This document shows, one piece after another, positions 9,024-19,741 of a DNA stretch of 64,000 nt. The position numbers were made by a program, and so were the translations under genes. Positions within the stretch are counted from its first letter, which is position 1. The number at the start of each line of letters is the position of its first letter. The stretch covers positions 1,609,001 through 1,673,000 of the forward strand of contig NZ_CP117969.2 of the NCBI RefSeq assembly GCF_028743515.2. Reading direction: 5' to 3'. The notes below the pieces were generated by a model. It did not search any database, was not told the DNA's origin, and was given only the letters and a program-made list of their open reading frames with translations. The DNA comes from Imtechella halotolerans (GTDB lineage Bacteria > Bacteroidota > Bacteroidia > Flavobacteriales > Flavobacteriaceae).

Positions 9024-9878
9024 TTAAATGGTATGTTGCAGATGGTATTCCACTAAACCATCAATTGGCTTTCGCAATATATTCCCTGCACTTAACCCGT
9101 TCTTTTGAAGCATCGTCTTTAATTCCTCCTGAAGGTAAAATGCAATACTACCTACAAAATGTACTGGTATCTGAGGAGCCTCTTCAAACTGCTTAATAAA
9201 GTTATCGATAAATAACTGCATTCCCTTAGCTATTAGTTCCTGGCAATAAGGTTCATCCTTATTCTCTATTAAAAATTTAGCGAACGTTGCCAAATAGGTA
9301 TTAGGATTAGGTAATTTATACAAATGATTTTTTATTACATCCGCATCCAATTCAAAGGTAGCATTAAACTTTTGTGCCAAATCTTCTGGGAACTTATTAA
9401 AATAAAAGTCACGCAACAATTGTCTTCCGAAATAATTTCCACTACAATCATCCATCAAGATATATCCTAAAGACTCAACCTTTTGAATCAATTTTTCTCC
9501 ATCCCACATACAACAATTGGATCCTGTACCTAAGATACACACAACAGATTTTGCTCCGGAACCAATGGTCGCATATACGGCTGCATAGGTGTCCTCTTTA
9601 ATGGCAATTTCCGCATTTTCAAAAAATGGTTGGAATATTTCACCTAAAAATGTACGCATACGCTGTGTTCCACATCCTGCACCGTAAAAATAAAGCTTAG
9701 TTACTTCCTTACGACTTTTATACAGCTCATAATTATTTGTGATGCGCTCAACAATGATTTCTTCGGTCAACACCTCTGGACTCAAGCCAAGTGTTTGTGT
9801 AAAAAACAACTTTTCTCCTGATTCACTTAGTGCAATCCAATCAGCTTTGGTGGCGCCACTATCTACGATTAATATCAT
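9024..9878 (-). CDS. BadF/BadG/BcrA-type N-acetylglucosamine kinase-like protein
   Basis: 284 residues, cytoplasmic. The N-terminal phosphate-binding loop DSGATKADW (6-14) and the central GTGSNCC segment are hallmarks of the ASKHA/BadF ATPase fold found in GlcNAc kinases. It probably phosphorylates an amino sugar such as GlcNAc, possibly from cell-wall recycling. It lies downstream of gapA and pfkA on the same strand, but a hairpin between gapA and this gene should reduce read-through. The substrate is inferred from the family only. Confidence 0.85.
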   Translation of the reverse strand: MILIVDSGATKADWIALSESGEKLFFTQTLGLSPEVLTEEIIVERITNNYELYKSRKEVTKLYFYGAGCGTQRMRTFLGEIFQPFFENAEIAIKEDTYAAVYATIGSGAKSVVCILGTGSNCCMWDGEKLIQKVESLGYILMDDCSGNYFGRQLLRDFYFNKFPEDLAQKFNATFELDADVIKNHLYKLPNPNTYLATFAKFLIENKDEPYCQELIAKGMQLFIDNFIKQFEEAPQIPVHFVGSIAFYLQEELKTMLQKNGLSAGNILRKPIDGLVEYHLQHTI

Positions 9879-9893
9879 ACTTATAAATATAAG

Positions 9894-9924
9894 AAAAATG
9901 CCTGAAAACTATTGCTTCAGGCAT
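9894..9924 (-). terminator. Intrinsic terminator after gapA
   Basis: Minus strand: ATGCCTGAA, 8-nt loop, TTCAGGCAT, then TTTTCTTA. It sits between gapA and the sugar kinase gene. Confidence 0.75.
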
Positions 9925-9939
9925 GTATACTTGTTATTA

Positions 9940-10953
<1,014 letters not shown>

Positions 10954-10981
10954 TTACAATTAATGTATGAATAACAGAGTT

Positions 10982-11968
10982 TTACGTAGTCATAATATCA
11001 GACACTCGTAAAAGCTCTATATCTATTTTTGATTTTCCTTTTACTGCATTTTCAAGTGGTGTAAGCTCAATCTTATCATTTAAGAGCCCTACCATATAAT
11101 TAGTTTTTCCTTCAAGAATACTCTCTACAGCCGTAACTCCCATTCTACTAGCTAAAACACGATCAAAGCAAGAAGGTGATCCTCCACGTTGCATATGTCC
11201 TAAAACAGAGACACGAACGTCATAATCAGGAAGATTTTCCTCCACATATTCTTTGAGTTCAAAAACATTCTTTCCTGTCTTATCCCCTTCCGCTACTACA
11301 ACAATACTAGAGGATTTTCCAGACAGTCTACTTCTTTCTAGAGATTCTAAAAGACGATCCAATCCCAAATCTTCTTCAGGAATTAGAATTTCTTCTGCAC
11401 CTGCACCAACACCTGCATTCAATGCAATATGACCTACATCCCTTCCCATAACCTCAACAAAAAACAAACGATTATGTGAACTAGCAGTATCCCTTATCTT
11501 ATCAATAGCATCTACCACTGTATTCAAGGCTGTATCATACCCCAATGTATGTGTAGTACCGAAAATATCATTATCAATGGTCCCTGGAATTCCCATTACC
11601 GGAAAGCCAAATTCTTTATTAAGAACAATGGCACCTGTAAAGGTACCGTCTCCACCGATAACAACCAGGGCATCAATTCCCATGGCACGCAGATTATCGT
11701 AAGCCTTCTTTCTTCCTTCTGGAGTTCTAAACTCAGTAGACCTAGCCGACTTCAAAATGGTACCACCCTTATTGATAATACCTTTAACGCTACGAGCATT
11801 CATTTCTTTAAAATCGCCCTCAATTAGTCCTTGATAGCCACGGTAAACTCCGTAACATTCAATTTTATAATAAGCGCAAGTACGCACTACCGAACGAATA
11901 GCCGCATTCATTCCAGGAGAATCACCTCCGGAAGTTAGTACAGCCATTTTTTTTATGGATTGTGACAT
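10982..11968 (-). CDS. pfkA: ATP-dependent 6-phosphofructokinase
   Basis: 328 residues from the ATG at 11968. Motifs: GGDSPG (14-19), GGDGT (105-109) binding ATP, and PGTIDND (128-134) with catalytic Asp132. The enzyme phosphorylates fructose-6-phosphate to the 1,6-bisphosphate, the committed step of glycolysis. An in-frame TTG at 12001 was rejected as start because it lies inside the predicted -7 element, and homologues begin at this ATG. It is the first gene of the pfkA-gapA operon. Confidence 0.97.
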   Translation of the reverse strand: MSQSIKKMAVLTSGGDSPGMNAAIRSVVRTCAYYKIECYGVYRGYQGLIEGDFKEMNARSVKGIINKGGTILKSARSTEFRTPEGRKKAYDNLRAMGIDALVVIGGDGTFTGAIVLNKEFGFPVMGIPGTIDNDIFGTTHTLGYDTALNTVVDAIDKIRDTASSHNRLFFVEVMGRDVGHIALNAGVGAGAEEILIPEEDLGLDRLLESLERSRLSGKSSSIVVVAEGDKTGKNVFELKEYVEENLPDYDVRVSVLGHMQRGGSPSCFDRVLASRMGVTAVESILEGKTNYMVGLLNDKIELTPLENAVKGKSKIDIELLRVSDIMTT

Positions 11969-11998
11969 GTTTCTGTTTTGATTGAACTGTAAAATTAC

Positions 11999-12030
11999 CA
12001 AACTTTATGTAAAGAAAATAGGGCCTTCAA
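11999..12030 (-). promoter_or_regulatory. Promoter of pfkA-gapA
   Basis: Minus strand: TTG (12028-12030), 20 nt, TAAAGTTTG (11999-12007), close to TAnnTTTG with one extra base. It gives a leader of about 25 nt to the ATG at 11968. Confidence 0.6.
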
Positions 12031-12320
12031 CCACATTCATTCAGCCCTTTAGAACTCTAACGATTTAGTTTTATAATTTTTAACATTTTAATTATAATTT
12101 AACAAAAATGTTACTTTTGAATACTTTGAAACAATGTTCAAGTTTAAATTAACAAGTTCTTCCAGTTTATAATAAAATGTTATAATTTTAAACATTGGAT
12201 TAAAATACGATAAAAAAATTTCAATACATAAGAAAACGTAATTTTTTTATTTACATTAGCATTCTTATTTAAAAAACAATGTAAGTCTAACCAAACTTAA
12301 CGACCTCCAAAACACACAAC
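12031..12320. other. AT-rich divergent intergenic region, pfkA to symporter
   Basis: No gene seen. It contains an inverted repeat TAACATTTT (12081-12089) / AAAATGTTA (12105-12113), a second dyad AATGTT (12176-12181) / AACATT (12191-12196), and a plus-strand -7 match TACTTTTG (12112-12119). It probably carries control sites for the symporter gene, with a long 5' leader if that -7 box is used. Confidence 0.5.
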
Positions 12321-14138
12321 ATGAATCTTACTTCTTTAGATTACGGAATTATTATTGCATTTTTTAGCATTGTACTTATAATTGGGATTGTTGTTTCAAG
12401 ACAATCCGGAAAAAGCTCCAGCGAATACTTCCTCTCAGGGAGAAGTATGCCTTGGTGGCTACTGGGAATGTCCATGGTAGCAACTACCTTCTCTACCGAC
12501 ACCCCAAATCTTGTAACGGACTTGGTACGTCAAAATGGAGTGGCAGGAAACTGGGTATGGTGGGCATTTTTACTTACAGGTATGCTTACTGTATTTGTGT
12601 ACGCCAAACTCTGGAGAAAATCTAATGTAGCTACCGATATTGAATTCTACGAATTACGCTATGGAGGTAAACCTGCACAATTCTTAAGAGGATTTAGAGC
12701 AGTATATCTAGGTTTATTTTTTAACATTTTGAGTATTTCAGCTGTTTCATTGGCGGCCATTAAAATTGGCGGTATTATGTTAGGGCTAAGCCCAATTGAG
12801 ACCATTGGAATAGCCTCACTTATCACAGTAGTGTTCAGCGCTATAGGTGGTTTCAGAGGAGTAATATATACTGATTTTGTATTGTTTTTTGTCGCTATGG
12901 TGGGGGCAATTGGTGCCGCCTATGTTGCTGTAAACCATGAAGCAGTAGGTGGGCTTTCGGGATTATTATCTCATGAGGCTGTACAAGACAAAATCAACTT
13001 TTTACCAGATTTTAATGACAAAACACTTCTTATCAACCTTCTAATCATTCCACTAGCTGTACAGTGGTGGAGCGCTTGGTATCCAGGGGCAGAGCCTGGT
13101 GGAGGAGGCTATATCGCACAACGTATGCTTGCAGCCAAAAACGAAAATCACGCTATAGGTGCGACCTTCTTTTTTAACATCATGCACTATGCACTTCGTC
13201 CATGGCCATGGATATTGGTTGCTTTAGCTTCTCTAGTCGTATTTCCGGATCTTGCTAGTATACAGGCTGCATTTCCTAATGTTGAAGAAGGAAAATTAGG
13301 GCATGATTTAGCCTACCCTGCTATGCTTACCTTCCTACCTGCAGGATTGCTGGGATTGGTACTAGCCTCCCTAATTGCGGCATTTATGTCTACTATTTCA
13401 ACTCACCTTAACTGGGGAGCATCCTATCTTGTAAATGATTTTTATAAGCGTTTTATAAAGCCAGATGCTTCCGAAAAAAGACTGGTTAACGTAGGAAGAA
13501 TAACGACCTTTATCATCATGCTTCTTGGAGCGATGGTTGCCTTGTTACTTACCAATGCCACCCAGATATTCGATATTATAATTATGTTTGGTGCTGGTAC
13601 AGGACTTATTTTTATCCTTCGCTGGTTCTGGTGGCGTATCAACGCATGGAGTGAAATATCAGCCATGTTCTTTTCAGGAATTGTATCCATTTTATTCAAT
13701 TTAACCTCATTAGGCGCCATATTGTTTGGCTCAGCTACTCAAGAGGGCATTTTTGAGTCATGGTTAAAATTCCCAATGGTTGTATTATCTACCACCATAG
13801 TTTGGGTGTTGACAACCCTTCTGACCAAACCTGAATCGAAAAATACCCTAAATAGTTTTTATCTAAAAATTCAACCGGGAGGTCCTGGATGGAAGAAAAT
13901 TATTGATCAAGCAAAAGATGAAGGTGTAGAATTAGTGACTTCCAAAGACAAATGGTCAGTACCTTCTGGTATCATTGCCATGCTTTGGGGATGTTTATTG
14001 GTATATTCATGCTTATTTGCTACAGGTAATTGGATTTACGGAGAAACAACCTATGCACTTATTCTAACAGGCGTGGCCATAGGTGCAGCCATAGGGCTGT
14101 TAAACGTATGGAGAAAGATGAGAAAAGTTATGCTGTAA
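12321..14138 (+). CDS. Sodium:solute symporter (SSS family)
   Basis: 605 residues with many hydrophobic helices in the SSS (SLC5) layout. The N-terminal helix is followed by EYFLSGRSMPWWLLGMSM and TTFSTDTPN, the conserved second-helix region of the family. ATWSAWYPGAEPGGGGYIAQR lies mid-protein in degenerate form, and an extra pair of helices forms the C-terminus. It probably couples sodium entry to sugar or sugar-acid uptake across the inner membrane. It is divergent from pfkA-gapA, which fits a carbohydrate substrate, but that is inference. It ends in a strong terminator. Confidence 0.88.
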   Translation: MNLTSLDYGIIIAFFSIVLIIGIVVSRQSGKSSSEYFLSGRSMPWWLLGMSMVATTFSTDTPNLVTDLVRQNGVAGNWVWWAFLLTGMLTVFVYAKLWRKSNVATDIEFYELRYGGKPAQFLRGFRAVYLGLFFNILSISAVSLAAIKIGGIMLGLSPIETIGIASLITVVFSAIGGFRGVIYTDFVLFFVAMVGAIGAAYVAVNHEAVGGLSGLLSHEAVQDKINFLPDFNDKTLLINLLIIPLAVQWWSAWYPGAEPGGGGYIAQRMLAAKNENHAIGATFFFNIMHYALRPWPWILVALASLVVFPDLASIQAAFPNVEEGKLGHDLAYPAMLTFLPAGLLGLVLASLIAAFMSTISTHLNWGASYLVNDFYKRFIKPDASEKRLVNVGRITTFIIMLLGAMVALLLTNATQIFDIIIMFGAGTGLIFILRWFWWRINAWSEISAMFFSGIVSILFNLTSLGAILFGSATQEGIFESWLKFPMVVLSTTIVWVLTTLLTKPESKNTLNSFYLKIQPGGPGWKKIIDQAKDEGVELVTSKDKWSVPSGIIAMLWGCLLVYSCLFATGNWIYGETTYALILTGVAIGAAIGLLNVWRKMRKVML

Positions 14139-14163
14139 AAGATACCCAACCTGTTTAAAAGAT

Positions 14164-14198
14164 AAAAGTCGCAATTCTATTGCGACTTTTTCTTTTTT
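14164..14198. terminator. Terminator shared by the symporter and tamB
   Basis: AAAGTCGCAA (14165-14174), 5-nt loop, TTGCGACTTT (14180-14189), then a T-rich tract. The hairpin overlaps the last codons of tamB on the other strand. Confidence 0.85.
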
Positions 14199-17100
14199 GC
14201 TTTCATTTTCACCATACCGTCATCTCCCATCATATCAATATATTGCTTTTCAATTTCCGGATCACTGTCTTCATCTATTTTTGTTTTAGACTTAACGCCA
14301 AAAATCTTCCTCATCAGATCCTGAAAAGTATTAAAATCTACCTTATAGGATAGTCCAACTCCTTGGGTATATCCAATCCTATCAGATAAAAATTGTTGAA
14401 TTTCATTCTCCTTATTAAAGATTTTAGCGCTTAAACTTCCATCTTCATTCAATAATATTTCAACCTCAACATCTCCTGCAACTACCGTTTGGCTAACCCC
14501 TCCTATTGGTACTCCAATTTTTCCATTCAATAAAATACGGTCGCTTATTTGCGTACTGACAGTTACTCCAAATCGGTCACTAGTAGCCAAATCAATTGCT
14601 GCCCCTCTGTCTCCTTGTTCATAGGAGATCCCCAAATCAATCTTCCCTTCCTTATCATCAAGAATTTGATTTATCATACTAAATCCAGTTTCCAAAAGAT
14701 TTCTGGAAACAAATTGGTTGTTTATACTCACCTCATTTGTAAAAGTGCCTTGTGATAGAAGTGAGAGCGCTTGTAACTGCTTTTTATCTCGATCCTCCAA
14801 ACGGTAATTAAGCTCAGAGGCTACCACAGGATTGGTGTCTGGAAAACGAATATCAAACACTGTTTCCGGCTGCATAAGTTGACCTTCCAAATGAATTACA
14901 ACTTCAGTTTCAATTTTCTTATTGTATTGAGGATTTTCAAGTAAAAGTGCTGGATTGGCGTTGAGCGAATAAACTGCTTCCATATTACTAAGGGATGCCG
15001 TAAGGGGATCACCCTCCCAACTTATACTACCTCCGGGAAGCACTTTAAATCGCTTATCAATTAATCCTCCATATTTAAAATTATACTCTCCGGAATAAGT
15101 AACAAAATCACCCCACATATTGAATTTACCTTTGGTATTAATCTCCATTAGTAATATTCCTTCACCACTTCCCTTGAGCGTGCTTCCTGATTTTTTATCA
15201 AGCACTATCTCTACCTCTGCATCTGGAGTAACACTTAATTCAAAATTAAGTTCAAGGCCCTTTATGTCTTGTAAAACGCGACCATCGTTATCCTTTTCCG
15301 CATGTTTATCTACAAAAGTTATAAACGAATCATCACCTATGGTAGCTACATCGCTAATAGGTATTTTCAATGATGTCCCAGCTCCAGTGGCACCATCCAC
15401 TGAGATGGTTAGTGCATCTACAGGTCCAGAGAGTGTTGCTTGTCCGTTAACAAAACCAGTCCCATAGTACAACTCATCATCACTTTCCTCTGTATCTAGT
15501 ACCAAAAACCGACTGTTACGAGTATCTAACTCCAAATCCATAAACCAGTCCGTAAAATTATTATGTGTCATCATTCCATTAAGACTAGCCCTTGTTTTGT
15601 ATTTGGTATCTGTGAGTTGGATATTATCAAATTCAAAGGTCTGATTTAACAGATTTATACGTGAAGATTCTCCCAAGGCAACATCTACATTCAAATAAGG
15701 AATGGTTAGACCTGCCTGATTAAGGGTGAGTAGTCCATTGACAGATGGATTACTTAACGGACCCGTTATTCGTGCATCACCAGTAACATAGCCGCGTATC
15801 TTTGATATGACATCCTCACCCAACGGACTAAAAGGGCTTAGGTTAAAATTACGTAAAGTGGCATCGAGATTCAGAATAGCTTGCTTTTTTTCATCAAATG
15901 TCAAATCTCCCATCATTCTAAAACTTTCAAGTTGATCATTGATAAACTGGACGTTGACCAAATACGACGTCAAATTCTCATTACCAATAATTCCTACTTC
16001 CAAATCTCCTAGATCATAGGCATTGATATTAAAATCTTTAATCACCAAATTAGATGACGGAAAATAGTTACTATTACGTTGAAAAATACTCAACTCACCG
16101 TCCACTATACCATTTAACTGCAAACTATCTATGGCAGGTGTTATTTTATTAAGAGATACTTGCTTAAAAGAAAGTTCAATATCTTTAAAAGTGGAATCTG
16201 CAAAAACGCCTTTAAGATTTATACGTTCATTTTTATGACTCATAGTAATGTTTTCAACAAGAACGGAGTCCACACTTCGATTAAAAATAACTCTATTTTG
16301 TGTATTTCCTTCTTCATTTAACATCCATGTATTGCCTTTAAAGCTAACATCTGATGTTTTTAACCCAATTACAGACTGTTGTTTATCATTAAAGGTATGG
16401 TAAAAGTTTAGGTTGTATGAATCATCAAACTTTTCACCTCCCTTAAATTCTGTACGGAAAAACAAAGTGTCTTTAATGGTAGCATTAATGAGATTAAATT
16501 CTTCTATATCATAATATTTATTCTTTATACGACTTACTTCCATATAGGTATTGAACAAAGGATTTTTATTATCTACCTGAAGTTGAATATTATCAAATAT
16601 GGTTCCTTTAGCATTTATAGTGGGTGATTTAAATGTAAGTTTAAAATCTCCTTCGTCAGCCACAATTTTTCCCCTTATAAACGTATTCTTACCAAACTCA
16701 ATTTCAGGAAAAAACACATCCACAATTTTATTATATATTTTAAAATCAAAATCGAGCACCTGCCCTTTTGACACCTTGTGAGGACTGTAATTAGTATAAA
16801 TACTACCAATTGAATTTTCCAACACCTTTCCTACTTCCTTCACCTTAAAATTTCCCTTTACATACCCGGTGATTATATCTGGAGAATTTATCTCAATGAC
16901 ACGTAGGCTATCTTTAAAAACAGAAGTAACTTGAAAATCGTCAAAGAAATAGGAATCATTCTGATTGATGTAATTCGTATTTTCAAAATTGATTTCCCCA
17001 GCCATATCATCCAGGGTATTGCCTTCAATATTAAACTCAATTTCACCTTTGAAAATTGAAATGGCATCTCGTTTAACGAAATTAAGTTTATTTAAATCTG

Positions 17101-18601
17101 CATAGATAACCTCAGCTTTAAAATCAAAACGATTATTCGCGTTTGAGAAATCTGCTAACCCGGTGAAGTTCATCTGCAAATTTTGATCATTAGTAACCAG
17201 GACACCATTAAACAATTGATTTTGAAGTATCCCACTTACATCCAAATCCTTGTATCGATACTTATTGTACTCCAAATCATAAACGGTACCATCAATCTTT
17301 GTATTCAATGTTTTCCTTGTGAATCCAATTCCATCCACTTCGGCAGCAAGAGATACCTTTCCCAAGGTAGGGTCATTAATAAAATTTCCAATATCAAAAT
17401 CTTCAAATGATAGATATCCTTTGTACGAAGCATTATCTATATCACCAATATCAGTCAATAATAAATCTGTATAGGCATATCCAATTTCAGTACGCAGATT
17501 TAATTGACCATCAATCGAGTTTTCCGTTATATATGCTGTACCGTTTATATTAAACTGCCCAAGTTTCTCCAAAGAAGAGGGTAAATTTTTACCTAATAAA
17601 TTTGGTAAAAGCGATTTTAGACTTTGATAATTTGAAGATATATTCCCAATATTAGCGTGTAATGAAAACGGATTACTACTGGTAAAAAGATTTTTAAAAT
17701 TAAAATTCCCTTTAATATGAGAATTCTCAGAAATCATTTCCAACCCAGAGGCCGTCATATTATTCAAATATCCAGAGATACTTGTTTTAAATGTGGCTGC
17801 TTCATTTTCTCCAAACTCATTATAAAATCTATTAATCTCACTAAAATTAACTATTGAATTATCAAATACGGCTTGTACTTTTACCTTATTAAGAAAATCT
17901 GCAAAATCCTTTCGGTCATAGGTAAAAACTAAGTGTCCATTAAGTTGTGAAAGCGGTGTTTTAATGGTCAGATTATCAAAGGACATTTTTGTTTTACTAT
18001 AGCTAAAATCAGCCTCAAGATTCTCCACTCTTTGATTGTTTTTAGCCATGAAGGCCAATTCTTCAATGTGTGTAGTTACATTAGGCCCATGAATTTTAAA
18101 ATCAAGAATTTCTGAATTTAGCTCATAAAAGTCTAGAATTTTAGGAGTGTCTAGGTTTTCATCAATGAGTCTAAACCTTCCATCATTCAACGCAATCTTA
18201 GAAGAAGTCAATAAAAATGGATCTTTACTTGCTGTTGTATCTCCCGCTTCTAGCTTTTCAACAAACACATCTAAATTGGTATGATTTTCACCTTTGTAGG
18301 TTTTTAAATTAAATACCAATCCCTGCATATTAATCTTACCAAAAGCAAGTTTCCCATCTATAGCTTTGCGAAAACTTACTATAGAAGTACTTAATCCGTT
18401 AATATAAAAAAGGGTATCCTTTTTATAATCCTCCACATAAATCCCGTTAAGCTTTACATTACCTCCAAAGGTGAGATGTATACGATCAATGTTGATATTG
18501 GTATTAAATTCATTATTCAAAGATTGGGTAACATACTTTGCTATGCCAGTTTGCACAATAGGCAAGGCTAATAAAATCACTACTACCCCCCAAAAAAGCA
18601 A
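14177..18601 (-). CDS. TamB-like translocation/assembly module protein
   Basis: 1474 residues from the TTG at 18601. An N-terminal transmembrane anchor precedes very long repetitive beta-rich AsmA/TamB-type sequence. The C-terminal TamB (DUF490) domain covers about the last 400 residues (INTKGKFNMWGDFVTYSGEY; the barrel-like end includes GLSYKVDF). TamB-type proteins bridge the periplasm and move lipids, or assist outer-membrane protein assembly. The start is uncertain: the frame stays open 21 codons upstream of the TTG with Lys-rich codons typical of a cytoplasmic tip, but no ATG, GTG or earlier TTG occurs before the stop. It is divergent from tsaD. Confidence 0.88.
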   Translation of the reverse strand: MLFWGVVVILLALPIVQTGIAKYVTQSLNNEFNTNINIDRIHLTFGGNVKLNGIYVEDYKKDTLFYINGLSTSIVSFRKAIDGKLAFGKINMQGLVFNLKTYKGENHTNLDVFVEKLEAGDTTASKDPFLLTSSKIALNDGRFRLIDENLDTPKILDFYELNSEILDFKIHGPNVTTHIEELAFMAKNNQRVENLEADFSYSKTKMSFDNLTIKTPLSQLNGHLVFTYDRKDFADFLNKVKVQAVFDNSIVNFSEINRFYNEFGENEAATFKTSISGYLNNMTASGLEMISENSHIKGNFNFKNLFTSSNPFSLHANIGNISSNYQSLKSLLPNLLGKNLPSSLEKLGQFNINGTAYITENSIDGQLNLRTEIGYAYTDLLLTDIGDIDNASYKGYLSFEDFDIGNFINDPTLGKVSLAAEVDGIGFTRKTLNTKIDGTVYDLEYNKYRYKDLDVSGILQNQLFNGVLVTNDQNLQMNFTGLADFSNANNRFDFKAEVIYADLNKLNFVKRDAISIFKGEIEFNIEGNTLDDMAGEINFENTNYINQNDSYFFDDFQVTSVFKDSLRVIEINSPDIITGYVKGNFKVKEVGKVLENSIGSIYTNYSPHKVSKGQVLDFDFKIYNKIVDVFFPEIEFGKNTFIRGKIVADEGDFKLTFKSPTINAKGTIFDNIQLQVDNKNPLFNTYMEVSRIKNKYYDIEEFNLINATIKDTLFFRTEFKGGEKFDDSYNLNFYHTFNDKQQSVIGLKTSDVSFKGNTWMLNEEGNTQNRVIFNRSVDSVLVENITMSHKNERINLKGVFADSTFKDIELSFKQVSLNKITPAIDSLQLNGIVDGELSIFQRNSNYFPSSNLVIKDFNINAYDLGDLEVGIIGNENLTSYLVNVQFINDQLESFRMMGDLTFDEKKQAILNLDATLRNFNLSPFSPLGEDVISKIRGYVTGDARITGPLSNPSVNGLLTLNQAGLTIPYLNVDVALGESSRINLLNQTFEFDNIQLTDTKYKTRASLNGMMTHNNFTDWFMDLELDTRNSRFLVLDTEESDDELYYGTGFVNGQATLSGPVDALTISVDGATGAGTSLKIPISDVATIGDDSFITFVDKHAEKDNDGRVLQDIKGLELNFELSVTPDAEVEIVLDKKSGSTLKGSGEGILLMEINTKGKFNMWGDFVTYSGEYNFKYGGLIDKRFKVLPGGSISWEGDPLTASLSNMEAVYSLNANPALLLENPQYNKKIETEVVIHLEGQLMQPETVFDIRFPDTNPVVASELNYRLEDRDKKQLQALSLLSQGTFTNEVSINNQFVSRNLLETGFSMINQILDDKEGKIDLGISYEQGDRGAAIDLATSDRFGVTVSTQISDRILLNGKIGVPIGGVSQTVVAGDVEVEILLNEDGSLSAKIFNKENEIQQFLSDRIGYTQGVGLSYKVDFNTFQDLMRKIFGVKSKTKIDEDSDPEIEKQYIDMMGDDGMVKMKAKKKKSQ

Positions 18602-18641
18602 TAGATATAGTAGTAGCTTAATTAATATTTTCTTAAATTTT

Positions 18642-18668
18642 TTGATAGCGAATTCTGTTTTACCTTTG
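18642..18668 (+). promoter_or_regulatory. Promoter of tsaD
   Basis: TTG (18642-18644), 16 nt, TACCTTTG (18661-18668), an exact TAnnTTTG match. The expected start site is about 30 nt before the tsaD ATG. The region overlaps the upstream extension of the tamB frame. Confidence 0.65.
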
Positions 18669-18704
18669 TACTATATAAAAGTATCAATTTTTATTCCATT
18701 CTTA

Positions 18705-19733
18705 ATGAGTACAGACCAAGTTTATATTTTGGCAATTGAATCTTCATGTGATGACACCTCTGCAGCCGTTATCCATAACGGAAAAATGCTATCTAATGTG
18801 GTTGCCAATCAAAAAATACATGAAGCCTATGGTGGTGTCGTTCCCGAACTTGCCTCCAGAGCACACCAGCAAAATATAGTTCCTGTAGTCCATCAAGCCT
18901 TAGCGAAGGCAAATATCGACAAAAACCAGCTATCTGCCATAGCATTTACGCGTGGTCCTGGACTAATGGGTTCCTTATTAGTAGGAACCTCCTTTGCTAA
19001 ATCCTTAGCAATGGGATTACAAATTCCTTTAATTGAGGTTCATCATATGCAAGCACACATTCTAGCTCATTTTATAGAGGAGGAAGGTTATGAAAAACCT
19101 ACCTTCCCTTTTCTTGCAATGACCATTAGTGGTGGGCACACACAAATAGTACGTGTAGATGACTATTTTAAAATGACTGTAATTGGGGAAACGACAGATG
19201 ATGCCGTTGGTGAGGCCTTTGACAAAACAGCAAAAATTCTAGGACTACCTTACCCTGGAGGTCCATTGGTAGATAAATATGCACAAGAAGGGAATCCAAA
19301 AGCGTTCCCATTTACTAAACCCAAGGTTCCAGGATTAGACTTTAGCTTTTCTGGCCTTAAAACCGCAATACTTTATTTTGTGCAAAAAAACAAGGCAGCA
19401 AATCCAACATTTATTGAAGAAAACATAGCCGACATTTGTGCTTCTGTGCAACATACCATAATACAGATTTTGATGGATAAATTAAAGTTGGCCTCCAAAG
19501 ACACTGGGATAAAACAAATCGCTATTGGAGGAGGAGTATCTGCTAATTCTGGAATACGAAACACCCTTAAAGAAGCTGAAAAAAAATACGGATGGAAAAC
19601 CTATATTCCTAAATTTGAGTATTGTACCGACAATGCTGGCATGATTGCCATAGTAGGCTACTTAAAATATCTTAACAACGATTTTACCGATGCCAGTGTT
19701 TCCGCAAAGGCTCGTTACGCTATAAACGAATAA
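18705..19733 (+). CDS. tsaD: tRNA N6-threonylcarbamoyladenosine transferase TsaD
   Basis: 342 residues from the ATG at 18705. Motifs: the ILAIESSCDDTS start, the metal-binding H114-MQA-H118 in HHMQAH, SGGHTQ near 145 and the C-terminal CTDNAGMIA. With TsaB and TsaE it transfers threonylcarbamoyl to A37 of ANN-decoding tRNAs. The frame is open much further upstream, but that part overlaps tamB and precedes the promoter, so it is rejected. rsmE follows after 8 nt. Confidence 0.97.
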   Translation: MSTDQVYILAIESSCDDTSAAVIHNGKMLSNVVANQKIHEAYGGVVPELASRAHQQNIVPVVHQALAKANIDKNQLSAIAFTRGPGLMGSLLVGTSFAKSLAMGLQIPLIEVHHMQAHILAHFIEEEGYEKPTFPFLAMTISGGHTQIVRVDDYFKMTVIGETTDDAVGEAFDKTAKILGLPYPGGPLVDKYAQEGNPKAFPFTKPKVPGLDFSFSGLKTAILYFVQKNKAANPTFIEENIADICASVQHTIIQILMDKLKLASKDTGIKQIAIGGGVSANSGIRNTLKEAEKKYGWKTYIPKFEYCTDNAGMIAIVGYLKYLNNDFTDASVSAKARYAINE

Positions 19734-19741
19734 CCATATCT

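Noticed and set aside
11969-12001. TTG start for pfkA at 12001
   Set aside because: The TTG is part of the predicted -7 element, and the conserved N-terminus starts at the ATG at 11968.
18471-18704. Upstream extension of the tsaD frame
   Set aside because: It runs antisense through the tamB start and through the predicted tsaD promoter. The conserved protein begins at the ATG at 18705.
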